DNA from: DATBLE01 sp963764565
GTDB lineage: Bacteria; Actinomycetota; Thermoleophilia; Gaiellales; Gaiellaceae
Length of the DNA stretch: 64,000 bases
Reading direction: 5' to 3'
Assembly (NCBI GenBank): GCA_963764565.1
Contig: CAVXTD010000017.1
Location: forward strand, 1-64,000
Shown here: positions 37,876 through 47,122 of the stretch, in pieces
Numbering within the stretch: the stretch's first letter is position 1
How the letters are laid out: every line of letters begins with the position of its first letter
The notes under the pieces: generated by a model
Seen by the model: the letters and a program-made list of their open reading frames with translations, nothing else
Told to the model about the DNA's origin: nothing
Databases searched by the model: none
Position numbers and translations under genes: made by a program

Positions 37876-37926
37876 CGGCCGTCTAGGCTCTCCGGGATAC
37901 CTGACATCCGACGGAAGGAGCCTGAA

Positions 37927-38205
37927 ATGGCATTTGCGCGCATGTTCGACAACCCGAACGTGACGAAAGACCAGTACGACGCGATCCGCGAGAAGATCGG
38001 CGTCAGCGACTCCAATCTGCCCGACGGCGGTCTTCTCCACTTCGCCGGCGAGGGGCCGGACGGGAACTGGCGGGTGGTCGAGGTCTGGGAGTCCGAGGAT
38101 CACGCCCGCGCGTGGGACGAGAAGCTCCAGCCGGTGCTCTCGGCGCAGGGAGTGACACGGCCCGCGCCGCAGACCTGGCAGGTGCACAACCTGATGCAGC
38201 GGTAG
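37927..38205 (+). CDS. Small dimeric alpha/beta-barrel-like protein
   Basis: A 92-residue protein, ATG 37927 with GGAAGGAG upstream. It reads 'FDNPNVTKDQYDAIREKIGV', 'GGLLHFAGEGPDGNWRVVEV' and 'WESEDHARAWDEKLQPVL', the layout of stand-alone ferredoxin-fold (ABM-like) proteins found beside oxidoreductase genes. The function of these small proteins is unknown; a role in handling aromatic intermediates is possible. It is not overlapped by neighbours and lies between the GntR gene and the convergent aldolase gene. Confidence 0.75.
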   Translation: MAFARMFDNPNVTKDQYDAIREKIGVSDSNLPDGGLLHFAGEGPDGNWRVVEVWESEDHARAWDEKLQPVLSAQGVTRPAPQTWQVHNLMQR

Positions 38206-38218
38206 GCCGGGCTCCGGC

Positions 38219-39137
38219 TCAGAGCGAGACGTGCGGACTGCGCGCGAGCAGCCGGGTGACCGTGCGCTGCCCGCCCTCGCTCAGCGGCGCGAGCGGCTCT
38301 CGCACCGTCGCCGAGGGGAGGATGCCGAGCCGCTCCATGATCCACTTCGCCGGGCACCGGGTTGACCTCGACGAAAGCGGCGTCGCAGAGTGGGTGCAGG
38401 TCGTAGTGGAGGGCGCGCGCCCGCTCGTAGTCACCGGCGGCGAACGCGTCGAAGAGCTCGGCGACGGGACGCGGGGCGAAGTTGCCGACGCACGAGAGGT
38501 GGCCGCGGCCGCCGAGCGCGAGCATCGGATAGCAGAGCAGCTCGATCCCCGAGAGGGCGATGAAGTCGGTGCCGCACTCGTCGAGGACGTACGAGACATG
38601 CTCGAAGTCGCGGGTCGTCTCCTTGATCCCGACGATGTTCGCGTGCGCGCGGCGTAGCCGGCCGACCGTGGCCGGGGCGATGTCGACCGCGGCCCGGACG
38701 GGGACGTTGTAGACGATGATCGGCAGGTCGGGGAACTCGTTCGCCACGCGCGCGTACCAGTCGTAGAGGCCCTGCTGCTGCGGCCGCACGTAGGGGGGCG
38801 TGACGACGAGGGCGGCAGCCGCGCCGAGCCGCTCTGCGGCGGCGGTCATCTCCAGCGTTTCGTCCATTAGCGCGCTGCCGGTGCCGGGCAAGAAGGGCAC
38901 ACGCCCGTCGATCGCCTTCGCGGCCGCCTCGATCACGGCGATCCGCTCGGCGACGGTCTGTGAGGTCGGCTCGCCGGTCGAGCCGCCGACCGAGATGCCG
39001 TGGGAGCCGTGTTCGAGCTGCCAGTCGACCAGCCGCGCGAGCGTCTCGAGGTCGAGCGCACCGTCCGGATGGAACGGTGTCACGAGTGGCGCGATCGCGC
39101 CGCGGATCGACGAGGGGTCGGCGGCGAAGCGGCTCAC
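38219..39137 (-). CDS. Dihydrodipicolinate synthase/NAL-family lyase, one frameshift
   Basis: A class I pyruvate-type aldolase of about 305 residues. GTG 39137 follows AAGGAG and overlaps the upstream stop by GTGA. Motifs: 'GAIAPLVTPFHPDGALD', 'HGISVGGSTGEPTSQT' (the G-G-S-T-G-E substrate loop), 'YDWYARVANEFPDLPIIVYN' with the catalytic Tyr, and the Schiff-base Lys in 'NIVGIKETTRD'. An indel near 38345 shifts the last 40 residues. In this catabolic context it probably cleaves a 4-hydroxy-2-oxo acid to pyruvate plus an aldehyde rather than making lysine. It is last gene of a three-gene minus-strand operon. Confidence 0.85.
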
Positions 39138-40534
39138 CCGCGCTCCTTCCGCCAGGCGTCGTACTCGGCGCGCCGCTCCTCGGCGAGTGGGTAGAGGCCG
39201 CGGATCGACTCGCCCGCCTGCACGCGCTCCAGCGCGAACGCCTCCCGCTGCTCCTGCTCGAGTGCCTCGGCGGCCACCTCCTCGGCGAGCGCGGCGGGTA
39301 CGACGAGGACGCCCTCCGCGTCGCCGACGATCACGTCGCCCGGGAACACGAGCACTCCGGCGCACGCGACCGGGACGTTCGTCTCCAGCGGGTGGTGGAC
39401 GACCCCGAGGACGGCGGCATGCACGGCCTGATGGTAGGTGGGGATGCCCAGCCCGGCGAACGACGGGCTGTCGCGCAGGCAGCCGTCGGTGACGATCCCG
39501 GTGGCGCCGCGCCCCTGGACGCGCGCGGCCATGATGTCGCCGATCGTGCCGGCCCGCGTCTCCTGCCGGGCGTCGATCACGAGCACCTCCTCGGGGCCGA
39601 TCGATTCGATCGCCTGTTTCTGTGCGTTCCAGCCGGCCGAGCTCTGGTCTTCGCGCGCCGGCACGTAGCGGAGCGTGAACGCGTACCCGAGCAGCCGCAG
39701 GTCGGGCCGCGCCGGACGCAGCCCGGCCATGAACGTGTTGCGGATCCCGTGTCTGCGCAGCAGGATCGAGCTGAGCGTCGCGGTCGAGACGTTGCGCAGC
39801 GCGTGCTTCGCCTCGTCCGACAGCACGACCGGCCGGGGCGCGCTTACGCCGAGCGCGTCGGCTCGCGTGGCGCCCGTGACCTTCGGTTGCGCGCCCAGCT
39901 TCGGAATCGGGCGCCTCGCCTCGACGACGGGATTCCTCACCCGGCTCAGTCCCTCCAGCTCGATCTCGACGACGTCGCCCGGCTGCACGGGCCGTGAGCC
40001 GGCAGGCGTGCCGGTGAGGATCACGTCGCCCGGCTCGAGCGTGATGAACCGCGAGAGGTCGGCGACGAGCAGGTCGAACGGGAAGATCAGGTTCGCGGTC
40101 GAGTCGTCCTGGGCGATCTCGCCGTTGACCCGGGCGCGCAGAATCAGCGCTGCGGGGTCGATGCCGTCGGCGGGCACGGGCTCGCCGATCGGCGTGAAGG
40201 AGTCCTGCCCCTTCGAGAGCAGGTTCGAGCCGTGGTCGGCCCAGCGGAGGTCGTAGAGGCCGACATCGTTGGCCGCCGCGTACCACCCGATGTGGCCCGC
40301 CGCGCGTGCCAGTGTGACGTTCCGCGCGCGCCTGCCGATGATCACCGCCACCTCGGCCTCGAACGTGAGGAGCTCGGTGCCGCGCGGGCGCACGATCGGC
40401 TCGCCGTCGCCGGACAGCGAGGACACCGGCTTCAGGAAGTAGGAGGGCTCGTCTGGAACCCGGCCGCGCTGCTCCGCCCGGCTCAGGTAGTTCAGGTGGA
40501 CGGCGATGATCTTGGTCGGCGGTGGCGGCGTCAC
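39134..40534 (-). CDS. Fusion of fumarylacetoacetate-hydrolase-family domain with RraA-type aldolase domain
   Basis: A clean 466-residue frame. GTG 40534 overlaps the upstream stop by GTGA, and its stop overlaps the next start likewise. Residues 1-220 are an FAH/HpaG-like domain: 'KIIAVHLNYLSRAEQRG', 'TFEAEVAVIIGRRARNV' (metal-binding E-x-E), 'FDLLVADLSRFITLEPGDVI', 'GTPAGSRPVQPGDVVEIEL'. Residues 255-440 are RraA/HMG-aldolase-like: 'STATLSSILLRRHGIRN', 'VLVIDARQETRAGTIGDIMA', 'GATGIVTDGCLRD' and 'GDVIVGDAEGVLVVP'. Separate enzymes are usual. The fusion could join decarboxylation or hydration of a ring-cleavage product with pyruvate-releasing aldol cleavage. Substrate is inferred only. Confidence 0.85.
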   Translation of the reverse strand: MTPPPPTKIIAVHLNYLSRAEQRGRVPDEPSYFLKPVSSLSGDGEPIVRPRGTELLTFEAEVAVIIGRRARNVTLARAAGHIGWYAAANDVGLYDLRWADHGSNLLSKGQDSFTPIGEPVPADGIDPAALILRARVNGEIAQDDSTANLIFPFDLLVADLSRFITLEPGDVILTGTPAGSRPVQPGDVVEIELEGLSRVRNPVVEARRPIPKLGAQPKVTGATRADALGVSAPRPVVLSDEAKHALRNVSTATLSSILLRRHGIRNTFMAGLRPARPDLRLLGYAFTLRYVPAREDQSSAGWNAQKQAIESIGPEEVLVIDARQETRAGTIGDIMAARVQGRGATGIVTDGCLRDSPSFAGLGIPTYHQAVHAAVLGVVHHPLETNVPVACAGVLVFPGDVIVGDAEGVLVVPAALAEEVAAEALEQEQREAFALERVQAGESIRGLYPLAEERRAEYDAWRKERG

Positions 40535-41589
40535 GGCTGCCCCCAGACGTCGGCTGCGACCTGGACGACGAGCTCGAGCTTGGCCCGTTGCGCGTCCCAG
40601 GTGATGTCGTTGCCGACCGCGTTCGATGCGAAGCCGCACTGCGTCGAGAGCGCCAACCGCTCGAGCGGTACGTACCGGCTCGCCTCGCCGATTCGCTGCC
40701 TGAGCTCGTCGAACGACTCCAGGTCGGACCGCTTGGTCGTGATCAGACCGAGGACGACGACCTGGTCGTCCCGCGCGTGGCGGAGCGGCTCGAAGCCGCC
40801 GGAGCGCTCGTCGTCGTACTCGAGCAGCAGCCGCTGGGCGGCGGTGTGCGGGAAGATCGCCGCGGCGAACTCGTCGTACGGCTCGGTGCCGGTGAAGCGG
40901 CTGCGGTCGTTGCCGCGGCAGATGTGGAGCGCGGTGCTCACGCCCGTCAGGCCGTCGAAGACGCGGTTGTCCTGTTCGACGAGCCGGCGGAGGGTGGCGT
41001 TGCGATCCGCGACGTCCGGCATGACCTTCTGGATGTACGCGTACTGCGGGGCGTCGAGCTGAATGACGTCGGCGCCGGCCGCCGCGAGCAGCTTCGCGTC
41101 CTCGTTCATCAGCTCGATCAGGTGCTCGTAGTACTCCTCGCGGTCGGCGTAGGCCGCGTCGGAGGCGCCCTCCTTCCAGTACAGGTAGAGCACGGATGGG
41201 GCGGGCATCGTCACCTTCACCAGGCGATCGGTCAGCGAGCGCGTGTAGCGAAGCTCGTACTCGGCGAGGGTCGAGGTGCGCGTCAGGCGCGCGACCGGGC
41301 ACGGGGTGCGCAGTTCGTGCTCGACGCCCTCCCGATCCCGGTGGTGGCGGACGAAGCCGTACGGGTCGATCCCGTCGAAGAGCTCTTCGACGGTGGAGAA
41401 GAAGAAGCGCCGCCGGTACTCGCCGTCCGTGACGACCGGCAGGCCGACCTCCGCCTGGAGCTCGATCACCTCTGCGATCGCGCGGTCCTCGACGGCGCGC
41501 AACTCGCCCGCGGGGAGGTTCTGGCCGCGGGCGTCGAGAAGGTACTGCGGCCTCAGCAGGCTGCCGAGGTTGTCTGCGCGAACGACCAT
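40531..41589 (-). CDS. MetE C-terminal-like zinc enzyme (core-MetE / epoxyalkane:CoM transferase family)
   Basis: A 352-residue protein from ATG 41589; the frame extends to 41604 and beyond, but a -10-like TATAGC lies at about 41604-41609. The fold resembles the C-terminal half of cobalamin-independent methionine synthase. It opens 'ADNLGSLLRPQYLLDA', then 'LPVVTDGEYRRRFFFS' and 'LLAAAGADVIQLDAPQYA'. The zinc site follows: His and Cys in 'STALHICRGN', Glu in 'LLLEYDDE' and the late Cys in 'LALSTQCGFAS'. The folate-binding N-terminal half is missing. Relatives include core-MetE methyltransferases and epoxyalkane:coenzyme M transferase. It heads the minus operon with the FAH-RraA fusion and aldolase, and is divergent from an operon with a StyA-like epoxidase. 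Confidence 0.82.
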   Translation of the reverse strand: MVVRADNLGSLLRPQYLLDARGQNLPAGELRAVEDRAIAEVIELQAEVGLPVVTDGEYRRRFFFSTVEELFDGIDPYGFVRHHRDREGVEHELRTPCPVARLTRTSTLAEYELRYTRSLTDRLVKVTMPAPSVLYLYWKEGASDAAYADREEYYEHLIELMNEDAKLLAAAGADVIQLDAPQYAYIQKVMPDVADRNATLRRLVEQDNRVFDGLTGVSTALHICRGNDRSRFTGTEPYDEFAAAIFPHTAAQRLLLEYDDERSGGFEPLRHARDDQVVVLGLITTKRSDLESFDELRQRIGEASRYVPLERLALSTQCGFASNAVGNDITWDAQRAKLELVVQVAADVWGQP

Positions 41590-41604
41590 CTCGCTCGGCC
41601 CCAT

Positions 41605-41628
41605 GCTATACGAGATCGTACATGATCG
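41605..41628. promoter_or_regulatory. Divergent promoter with putative GntR operators
   Basis: GCTATACGAGATCGTACATGATCG holds a plus-strand -10-like TACATGAT shared with the ALDH promoter (ATCGTAyATGATCG). On the other strand it holds CTCGTATAGC, which serves as -10 for the MetE-like gene. Two TCGTA half-sites face each other across both promoters, so one bound regulator could control both operons. Confidence 0.5.
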
Positions 41629-41642
41629 GTTAGGATCGGCCC

Positions 41643-43151
41643 GTGCCGGAAAGGTACGACGTGATCGTGATCGGCTCGGGCAGCGGCGGAGCGGTCGTCG
41701 CCCGCCGGCTCGTCGACGCCGGGGCGAGCGTCTGCGTGCTCGAGGCGGGAGGACTTGACGAGAACCCGGCAATCCATGACCCGGGCCGGCTCTGGGAGCT
41801 CTGGGGCGGCCCCGAGGACTGGGCGTACCGCACGGTTTCCCAGCCCGGCTGCAACGGTCGCGAGCTCGACATTCCCCGCGGGAAGGTGCTCGGCGGATCG
41901 AGCTGCCTGAACGGGGTGATCTACATCCGCGGCCACCGCTCCGACTTCGACGCCTGGGCGGACGCGGGCTGCACCGGCTGGAACTATGAGGACGTCCTGC
42001 CCCTGTTCAGGCGCTCCGAGGATTTCAGCCGCGGAGAATCCGAGTACCACGGGGCGGGAGGCCCGTTGCGGGTGACCGCCGACTACGAGCCCCACCCGCT
42101 TCACGCCGCGGTGGTCGAGGCGGCGCAGGAGATCGGCATCCCCTTCAACGACGATCACAACGGCGCCGTTCAGGACGGCGTCGGCTACTGCCAGCTGATG
42201 GTCAAGGACGACATCCGCCAGAGCCAGACCGTCGCGTTCCTGCGGCCCGTGATGGACGACCCCAACCTGACCGTGCTGACCCGCACCCGCGCGCTCAGAC
42301 TCGTCCTCGAGGGCAGCCGCTGCGTGGGCGTGGAGACGACCGCCGGCGAGCTGCGCGCCGAGCACGAGGTCGTCGTCTCCGCGGGCGCGATCGAGTCTCC
42401 CAAGCTGCTGATGCTCTCCGGGATCGGCCCGGCGGCGGGGCTGGCGCGCGCCGGGGTCGAGGTCGCCGTCGACCTCCCCGGTGTCGGCGAGAACCTGCAC
42501 GACCACCTGCTCTCCCCCGTCATCTGCTCGTCGTCGCGGCCGATGCCGGCGGTCGTGCCCGGGACCACACCGCTGCACGCCCACCTGTTCGCACGGAGCA
42601 GGGGCGACCTGCCCGCGCCCGATACACAGCCACTGATCTTCCACGTGCCTGCGTACCTGCCGGGGATGGAGGGGCCACCCGACGGGTTCACGCTGATGGC
42701 CGGGATGATCCGGCCGCAGAGCCGCGGGCGGATCACGCTTGCGTCGGCCGACCCGGAGGCGCCGCCGGTGGTCGACCCGGCGTACCTGGCGGAGGCGGCT
42801 GACGTCGATGCGCTGCAGTGGTCGTTCGACCAGGTGCGCGAGATCGGCCGGGCGAGCGCGCTGGCCGACTGGCTCGGCGAAGAGCTCTACCCCGGCCCCG
42901 GCGTGACCTCGCCCGAGGCCGTCCGGAAGTACGTCCGGGACACGGCCGTCACGTACCACCACGTCGTCGGCACCTGCAAGATGGGCGTCGACGAGCTCGC
43001 CGTCGTCGACCCGCAACTGCGCGTGCGCGGTGTGGACGCGCTTCGCGTGGCCGACGCCTCGGTGATGCCGGTGATCACGTCCGGCAACACGCACGCGGCG
43101 GTGACCATGATCGGCGAGCGCGCGGCCGACCTCGTCCAGAGCGCGCGTTGA
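41643..43151 (+). CDS. GMC-family FAD oxidoreductase (choline/alcohol dehydrogenase-like)
   Basis: A 502-residue flavoprotein starting at GTG 41643. FAD-binding 'YDVIVIGSGSGGAVVARRL', GMC signature 1 region 'RGKVLGGSSCLNGVIYIRG', signature 2 'VSAGAIESPKLLMLSGIGPA', and the catalytic His region 'YHHVVGTCKMG' with a second His in 'ITSGNTHAAVTMIGE'. It oxidises a primary or secondary alcohol to the aldehyde or ketone. No signal peptide is present. It is the first gene of a four-gene operon under the divergent promoter and overlaps the next start by TTGA. Confidence 0.9.
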   Translation: MPERYDVIVIGSGSGGAVVARRLVDAGASVCVLEAGGLDENPAIHDPGRLWELWGGPEDWAYRTVSQPGCNGRELDIPRGKVLGGSSCLNGVIYIRGHRSDFDAWADAGCTGWNYEDVLPLFRRSEDFSRGESEYHGAGGPLRVTADYEPHPLHAAVVEAAQEIGIPFNDDHNGAVQDGVGYCQLMVKDDIRQSQTVAFLRPVMDDPNLTVLTRTRALRLVLEGSRCVGVETTAGELRAEHEVVVSAGAIESPKLLMLSGIGPAAGLARAGVEVAVDLPGVGENLHDHLLSPVICSSSRPMPAVVPGTTPLHAHLFARSRGDLPAPDTQPLIFHVPAYLPGMEGPPDGFTLMAGMIRPQSRGRITLASADPEAPPVVDPAYLAEAADVDALQWSFDQVREIGRASALADWLGEELYPGPGVTSPEAVRKYVRDTAVTYHHVVGTCKMGVDELAVVDPQLRVRGVDALRVADASVMPVITSGNTHAAVTMIGERAADLVQSAR

Positions 43152-44016
43152 TCGTCGTCACGGGCGCGACCGGACACGTCGGCAGCCTCGTGGCGGAGGA
43201 GCTCGCGCGGCGCGGCGAGCCGATGCGGCTGCTCGTGCGCGACCCGGCGCGAGCGCCCGAACTGCCCGGCGCGCGAGGTCGTCGCCGCCGACTACGGCGA
43301 CCCCGGCTCGGTTGCCGCGGCGCTGGACGAGGGCGACCGCGTGTTCATGGTCTCGCTGCACGAGGGGCCGGAGCGGCGGGTACCGCTGCACCGCTCGTTC
43401 GTCGAGGCGGCGGCCGCACGGCGGCGTGGCGCAGATCGTCTACCTCTCGTTCGTGAACGCCGGCCCGGACGCGATCTTCCTCCACGCCCGCTCGCACGGG
43501 GCGACCGAGGCGATCCTCGCCGGCTCCGGCGTGCCCTTCACGTCGATCCGGAACGGCATGTACGCCGACGACATCGCGGGCTGGTTCGACGCCGACGGGG
43601 TTGCGCGTGAGCCGGTGGGGGACGGCCGGATCGCCTTCTCCTACCGTCCCGAGCTCGCCGAGGTGATCGCGGTCACGCTCACCGAGCCGGGGCACGAAGG
43701 AAAGGTCTACGACATCGTCGGCGAGCCGGTGGGTCTGGCCGAGCTCGCCGGGATTGCGTCCGAGGTCACCGGCGCCGAGTACCGCTACGAGCCTGCTCCG
43801 CTGGAGGACTGGGAGGCGCGCTGGCGCGCTCGGGGGGCAGAGGAGTGGGGCCTGGAGGCGGGCCGTTCGACGTTCGTGGCCCAGGCCGCGGGCGAGTTCG
43901 ACGTCGTCTCCGGTGATTTCCGCGCGCTGACGGGCCGCGCGCCCCTCTCGATCGCGGACGTTATCTTCCGCCACCTGGACGAGATGCCCCTGAAGAAGGA
44001 GGTCACCCATGCCTGA
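43148..44016 (+). CDS. NmrA/atypical SDR NAD(P)-binding reductase, two frameshifts
   Basis: About 289 residues. A TTG start at 43148 overlaps the GMC stop (TTGA); the frame opens 'IVVTGATGHVGSLVAEELA', the G-x-x-G-x-x-G cofactor motif of atypical SDRs. Frame changes near 43275 and 43425 are crossed by 'FMVSLHEGPERRVPLHRSF', then 'GVAQIVYLSFVNAGPDAIF' and 'ILAGSGVPFTSIRNGMYADD'. It ends 'IFRHLDEMPLKKEVTHA'. The classical Tyr-x-x-x-Lys is replaced, as in NmrA/QOR2-like enzymes, which reduce quinones or sense NADP. It overlaps the next gene by 8 bp. Confidence 0.82.
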
Positions 44017-45221
44017 GGTCGGAATCGTCGGTGCCGGCACCGCCGGCCTTCACCTCGCGCTCTTCCTCCAGCAGCACGGCGTCGAGCCGACGCTGTACGC
44101 GGAGCGGAGCGCGGACGAGATGCGGGCGGGCCGTCTGCCGAACACGGTTGCCCATCACCACCACACGCGCGCCCGCGAGCGCGCGCTCGGCGTCAACCAC
44201 TGGGACGACACCGGCCCGTCGTACGGCCGTCATTGCCACTACTTCGGCGGCGAGCATCCGCTTCGGTTCCCGGGCGGCTTCAGCGCGCCGAGCATGGCCG
44301 TGGACTACCGCATCTACCAGCCCCGGCTGCTCGAGGACTTCGAGGAGCGCGGCGGCACGGTCGAGACCGGCGCGATCGCGCGCCGACGACCTCTCGCGCC
44401 TGGCTTCCCGCCACGACCTGCTCGCCGTCGGCACCGGCCGAGGCGGCCTTACCGAGCTCTTTCCGCCGATTCCCGGGCGGTCGCCCTTCGACGGCCCGCA
44501 GCGACTGCTCTCGGCCGGCCTCTACACCGGGATCGCGTACGCCGACCCGATCTGCGTCACCTTCGGCGTCTCGCCGGGCCACGGCGAGCTGATCGAGATC
44601 CCGCTCGAGACCTTCGAGGGAAACGCGACGACGCTCCTGTTCGAGAACGTCCCCGGCGGCGATCTCGAGGTGCTCGCGTCGACGCCCTACGACGACGACC
44701 CGAAGGCTCACGAGGCGCTCGTGCTGGAGAAGCTGCGCGACCACTACCCGCCGATCTTCGAGCGGACCGACGCCTCCTCGTTCGGCCTCACCCGGCCGAG
44801 CAGCATCCTCCAGGGCTCGGTCACGCCGACGGTGCGCGAGTCCTACGCGGTCGTGGACGGCACCTTCGCGATCGCCGTGGGCGACGGCCACGTGACCGTC
44901 GACCCGGTCGTCGGCCAGGGCGCGAACGCCGCCTCGTTCTCGGCCTGGACGCTGGGCGAGGCGATCCTCGAGGGCGGCCCGTTCGACGAGGCGTTCTGCC
45001 GGAAGGTCGACGAGCGCCGCTTGCCCTTCGTGCTCGGCGTCTTCGACTGGACGAACTTCATGCTCGCTCCGCAGCCGCACCTGTTCGACCTGGTCGGGGC
45101 GATGTCGCAGAACAGGTCGCTCTGCGACGACTTCACCGAGAACTTCAACCATCCCGACCGCCAGTGGGAGCACCTGCAGACCCCGGAGGCGACGGCCGCG
45201 TACATCGCTTCGTTCGCGTGA
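44009..45221 (+). CDS. Styrene/indole monooxygenase-like flavoprotein (StyA family), one frameshift
   Basis: About 404 residues. ATG 44009 opens 'VGIVGAGTAGLHLALFLQQ', a G-x-G-x-x-G FAD site. Family-specific features: 'LPNTVAHHHHTRARER', 'VDYRIYQPRLLEDFEERGG', and after an indel near 44390 'ASRHDLLAVGTGRGGLTELF', 'GDGHVTVDPVVGQGANAASF' (the FAD GD motif region). These match single-domain group E oxygenases that epoxidise vinyl aromatics or indole with FADH2 supplied by a separate reductase. No StyB-type reductase adjoins it; the HpaC-like reductase at 33976 could serve. An epoxide product would explain the neighbouring MetE/EaCoMT-like enzyme, but that is inference. Confidence 0.8.
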
Positions 45222-46855
45222 GCGAGCCGATGACCGGGGGCGAGGCGATCGTCCGCTCCCTGCTCGGGCAGGGGGTGGACACGGTCTTCGGAATCCCGGG
45301 CGTCCAGACGTACGGTCTGTACGACGCGCTCGCCGGAGCCGGCGACGCGGTCAGGGTGGTCGGTGCGCGCCACGAGCAGGCCTGCGGCTACATGGCCTTC
45401 GGCTACGCCAGGTCGACGGGACGGCCGGGCGTGTTCACCGTCGTGCCCGGGCCGGGCGTGCTCAACGCGGGCGCCGCCCTCTGCACCGCCTACGGGGCGA
45501 GCGCGCCGGTGGTGTGCGTCACCGGGCCAGGTGCCGACCGCGTTCATCGGCTCGGGGAAGGGGCATCTGCACGAGCTGCCCGACCAGTTGCTGACGCTGC
45601 GCACGCTGACCAAGTGGGCGGAGCGGATCGCCCGGCCGGAGGACGCGCCGGCGCTCGTCTCCGAGGCGTTCCGGCAGGCGACCGGCGGCCGCCCGCGGCC
45701 GGTCGCGCTCGAGATGCCGTGGGAGGTCTTCGACCAGGAGGCGCCGGTCGACCTCGTCTCCGCGATCGAGCCCGAACGCCCGCCCGCCCCCGACCCGGCG
45801 GCGGTCGAGCAGGCGGCCGCACTGCTGGCGAACGCGAAGCGCCCGATGATCATGATCGGCGGCGGCGCGGTCGCGGCGGGCGCCGAGATCCTCCAGCTGG
45901 CGGAGCATCTGCAGGCGCCCGTTGTCGCCTTCCGCAGCGGCCGGGGCATCGTCGGCGACGACCATCACCTCGGGCTCACCTGTGCGGAGGGTTTCGAGTG
46001 CTGGCCGGAGACGGACGTCGTGCTCGGCGTCGGCACCAGGCTCGAGCTCCAGTGGTTCCGCTGGCCGGATCAGCCGGCCGGCCTGAAGCTCGTCACGATC
46101 GACATCGACCCGACGCATGCGGAGCGTTTCGGCCCGGACGTCGCGATCGTCGGCGATGCGAAGGCGTCCGTGAGCGTTCTCTCCGCGGCCGTCTGCGATG
46201 CGACCGGCGAGCGTCCGTCGCGCGCCGCCGAGCTCGGGGAGGTCAAGCGCGCCATCCACCAGGAGATCCAGAAGGTGCGTCCGCACGTCCAGTACCTCGC
46301 CGCGATCCGCGACGTGCTTCCGCGCGACGGCTTCTTCGTCGAGGAGATCTGCCAGGCGGGCTTCGCCTCGTACTACGCGTTCCCGGTCTACGAGCCGCGG
46401 ACGTTCGTCAGCTGCGGACACCAGGGGACGCTCGGGTTCGGCTACCCGACCGCGCTGGGGGTGAAGGCGGCGCATCCGTCGAAGCCGGTCGTCTCGATCG
46501 CAGGCGACGGCGGATTCATGTTCGGCGTCCAGGAGCTGGCGACCGCCGTCGCAGTACGGCCTGGACGTGACCGTGGTCGTCTTCGACAACGGTGCGTTCG
46601 GGAACGTCCTCCGCGACCAGAAGCGGCTGTTCGGGCGAACGCTCGGCTCCGAGCTGCGCAACCCCGACTTCGTCGCCGCTCGCCGAGAGCTTCGGCGTCG
46701 CCGGCAGGCGCGCCACGACACCCGACGAGCTGCGCAGCGCGCTCGACGCCGCCCTGTCGAGCGACGCCCCGGCGCTGATCCACGTGCCCGTCGACCGCGA
46801 CGAGGAGGTCTCCCCCTGGGGCTTCCTCATGCCGGGACGCTACGCCCGGCCGTAG
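45218..46855 (+). CDS. Thiamine diphosphate-dependent enzyme (acetolactate synthase-like), three frameshifts
   Basis: About 545 residues; GTG 45218 overlaps the previous stop by GTGA. N-terminal Pyr domain 'MTGGEAIVRSLLGQGVDTVF', catalytic Glu region 'VGARHEQACGYMAFGYAR' and 'FTVVPGPGVLNAGAAL'. A central domain has 'LLANAKRPMIMIGGGAVAAG'. The C-terminal PP domain has 'GHQGTLGFGYPTALGVKAA' and the ThDP motif 'SIAGDGGFMFGVQELATAV', with 'TVVVFDNGAFGNV' in the next frame. Indels lie near 45535, 46550 and 46680. It may be a decarboxylase, lyase or carboligase acting on a 2-oxo acid from the pathway; the exact reaction cannot be read. Confidence 0.83.
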
Positions 46856-47122
46856 CGTCCAGGAGCCGGTCGAGCAGCCCGGCGACGCCGCCGATCGCCA
46901 CGCCTGGGCGTCGGCATTCTGTGATTGGGAGTACGGCATTGACGAGCAACGCCTTCGACCCCAGAACTGCCCTCGATCTCAGTCTTGGCAACGCTCGGAG
47001 GACGCCTGGACGGGGCCGCTAGAAGCTCAACCTTAAGTCCCACGCCTCCGTGCGCTCGGCCCGTGTCGCGAGTCCATTGAGGATCATCGGCAGGGCGCGC
47101 ACGTTCGTCGTAAGGTGACGGT

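Noticed and set aside
46856..47122. Possible small gene between the ThDP enzyme and nitroreductase
   Set aside because: Short frames on both strands lack start signals and recognisable sequence.
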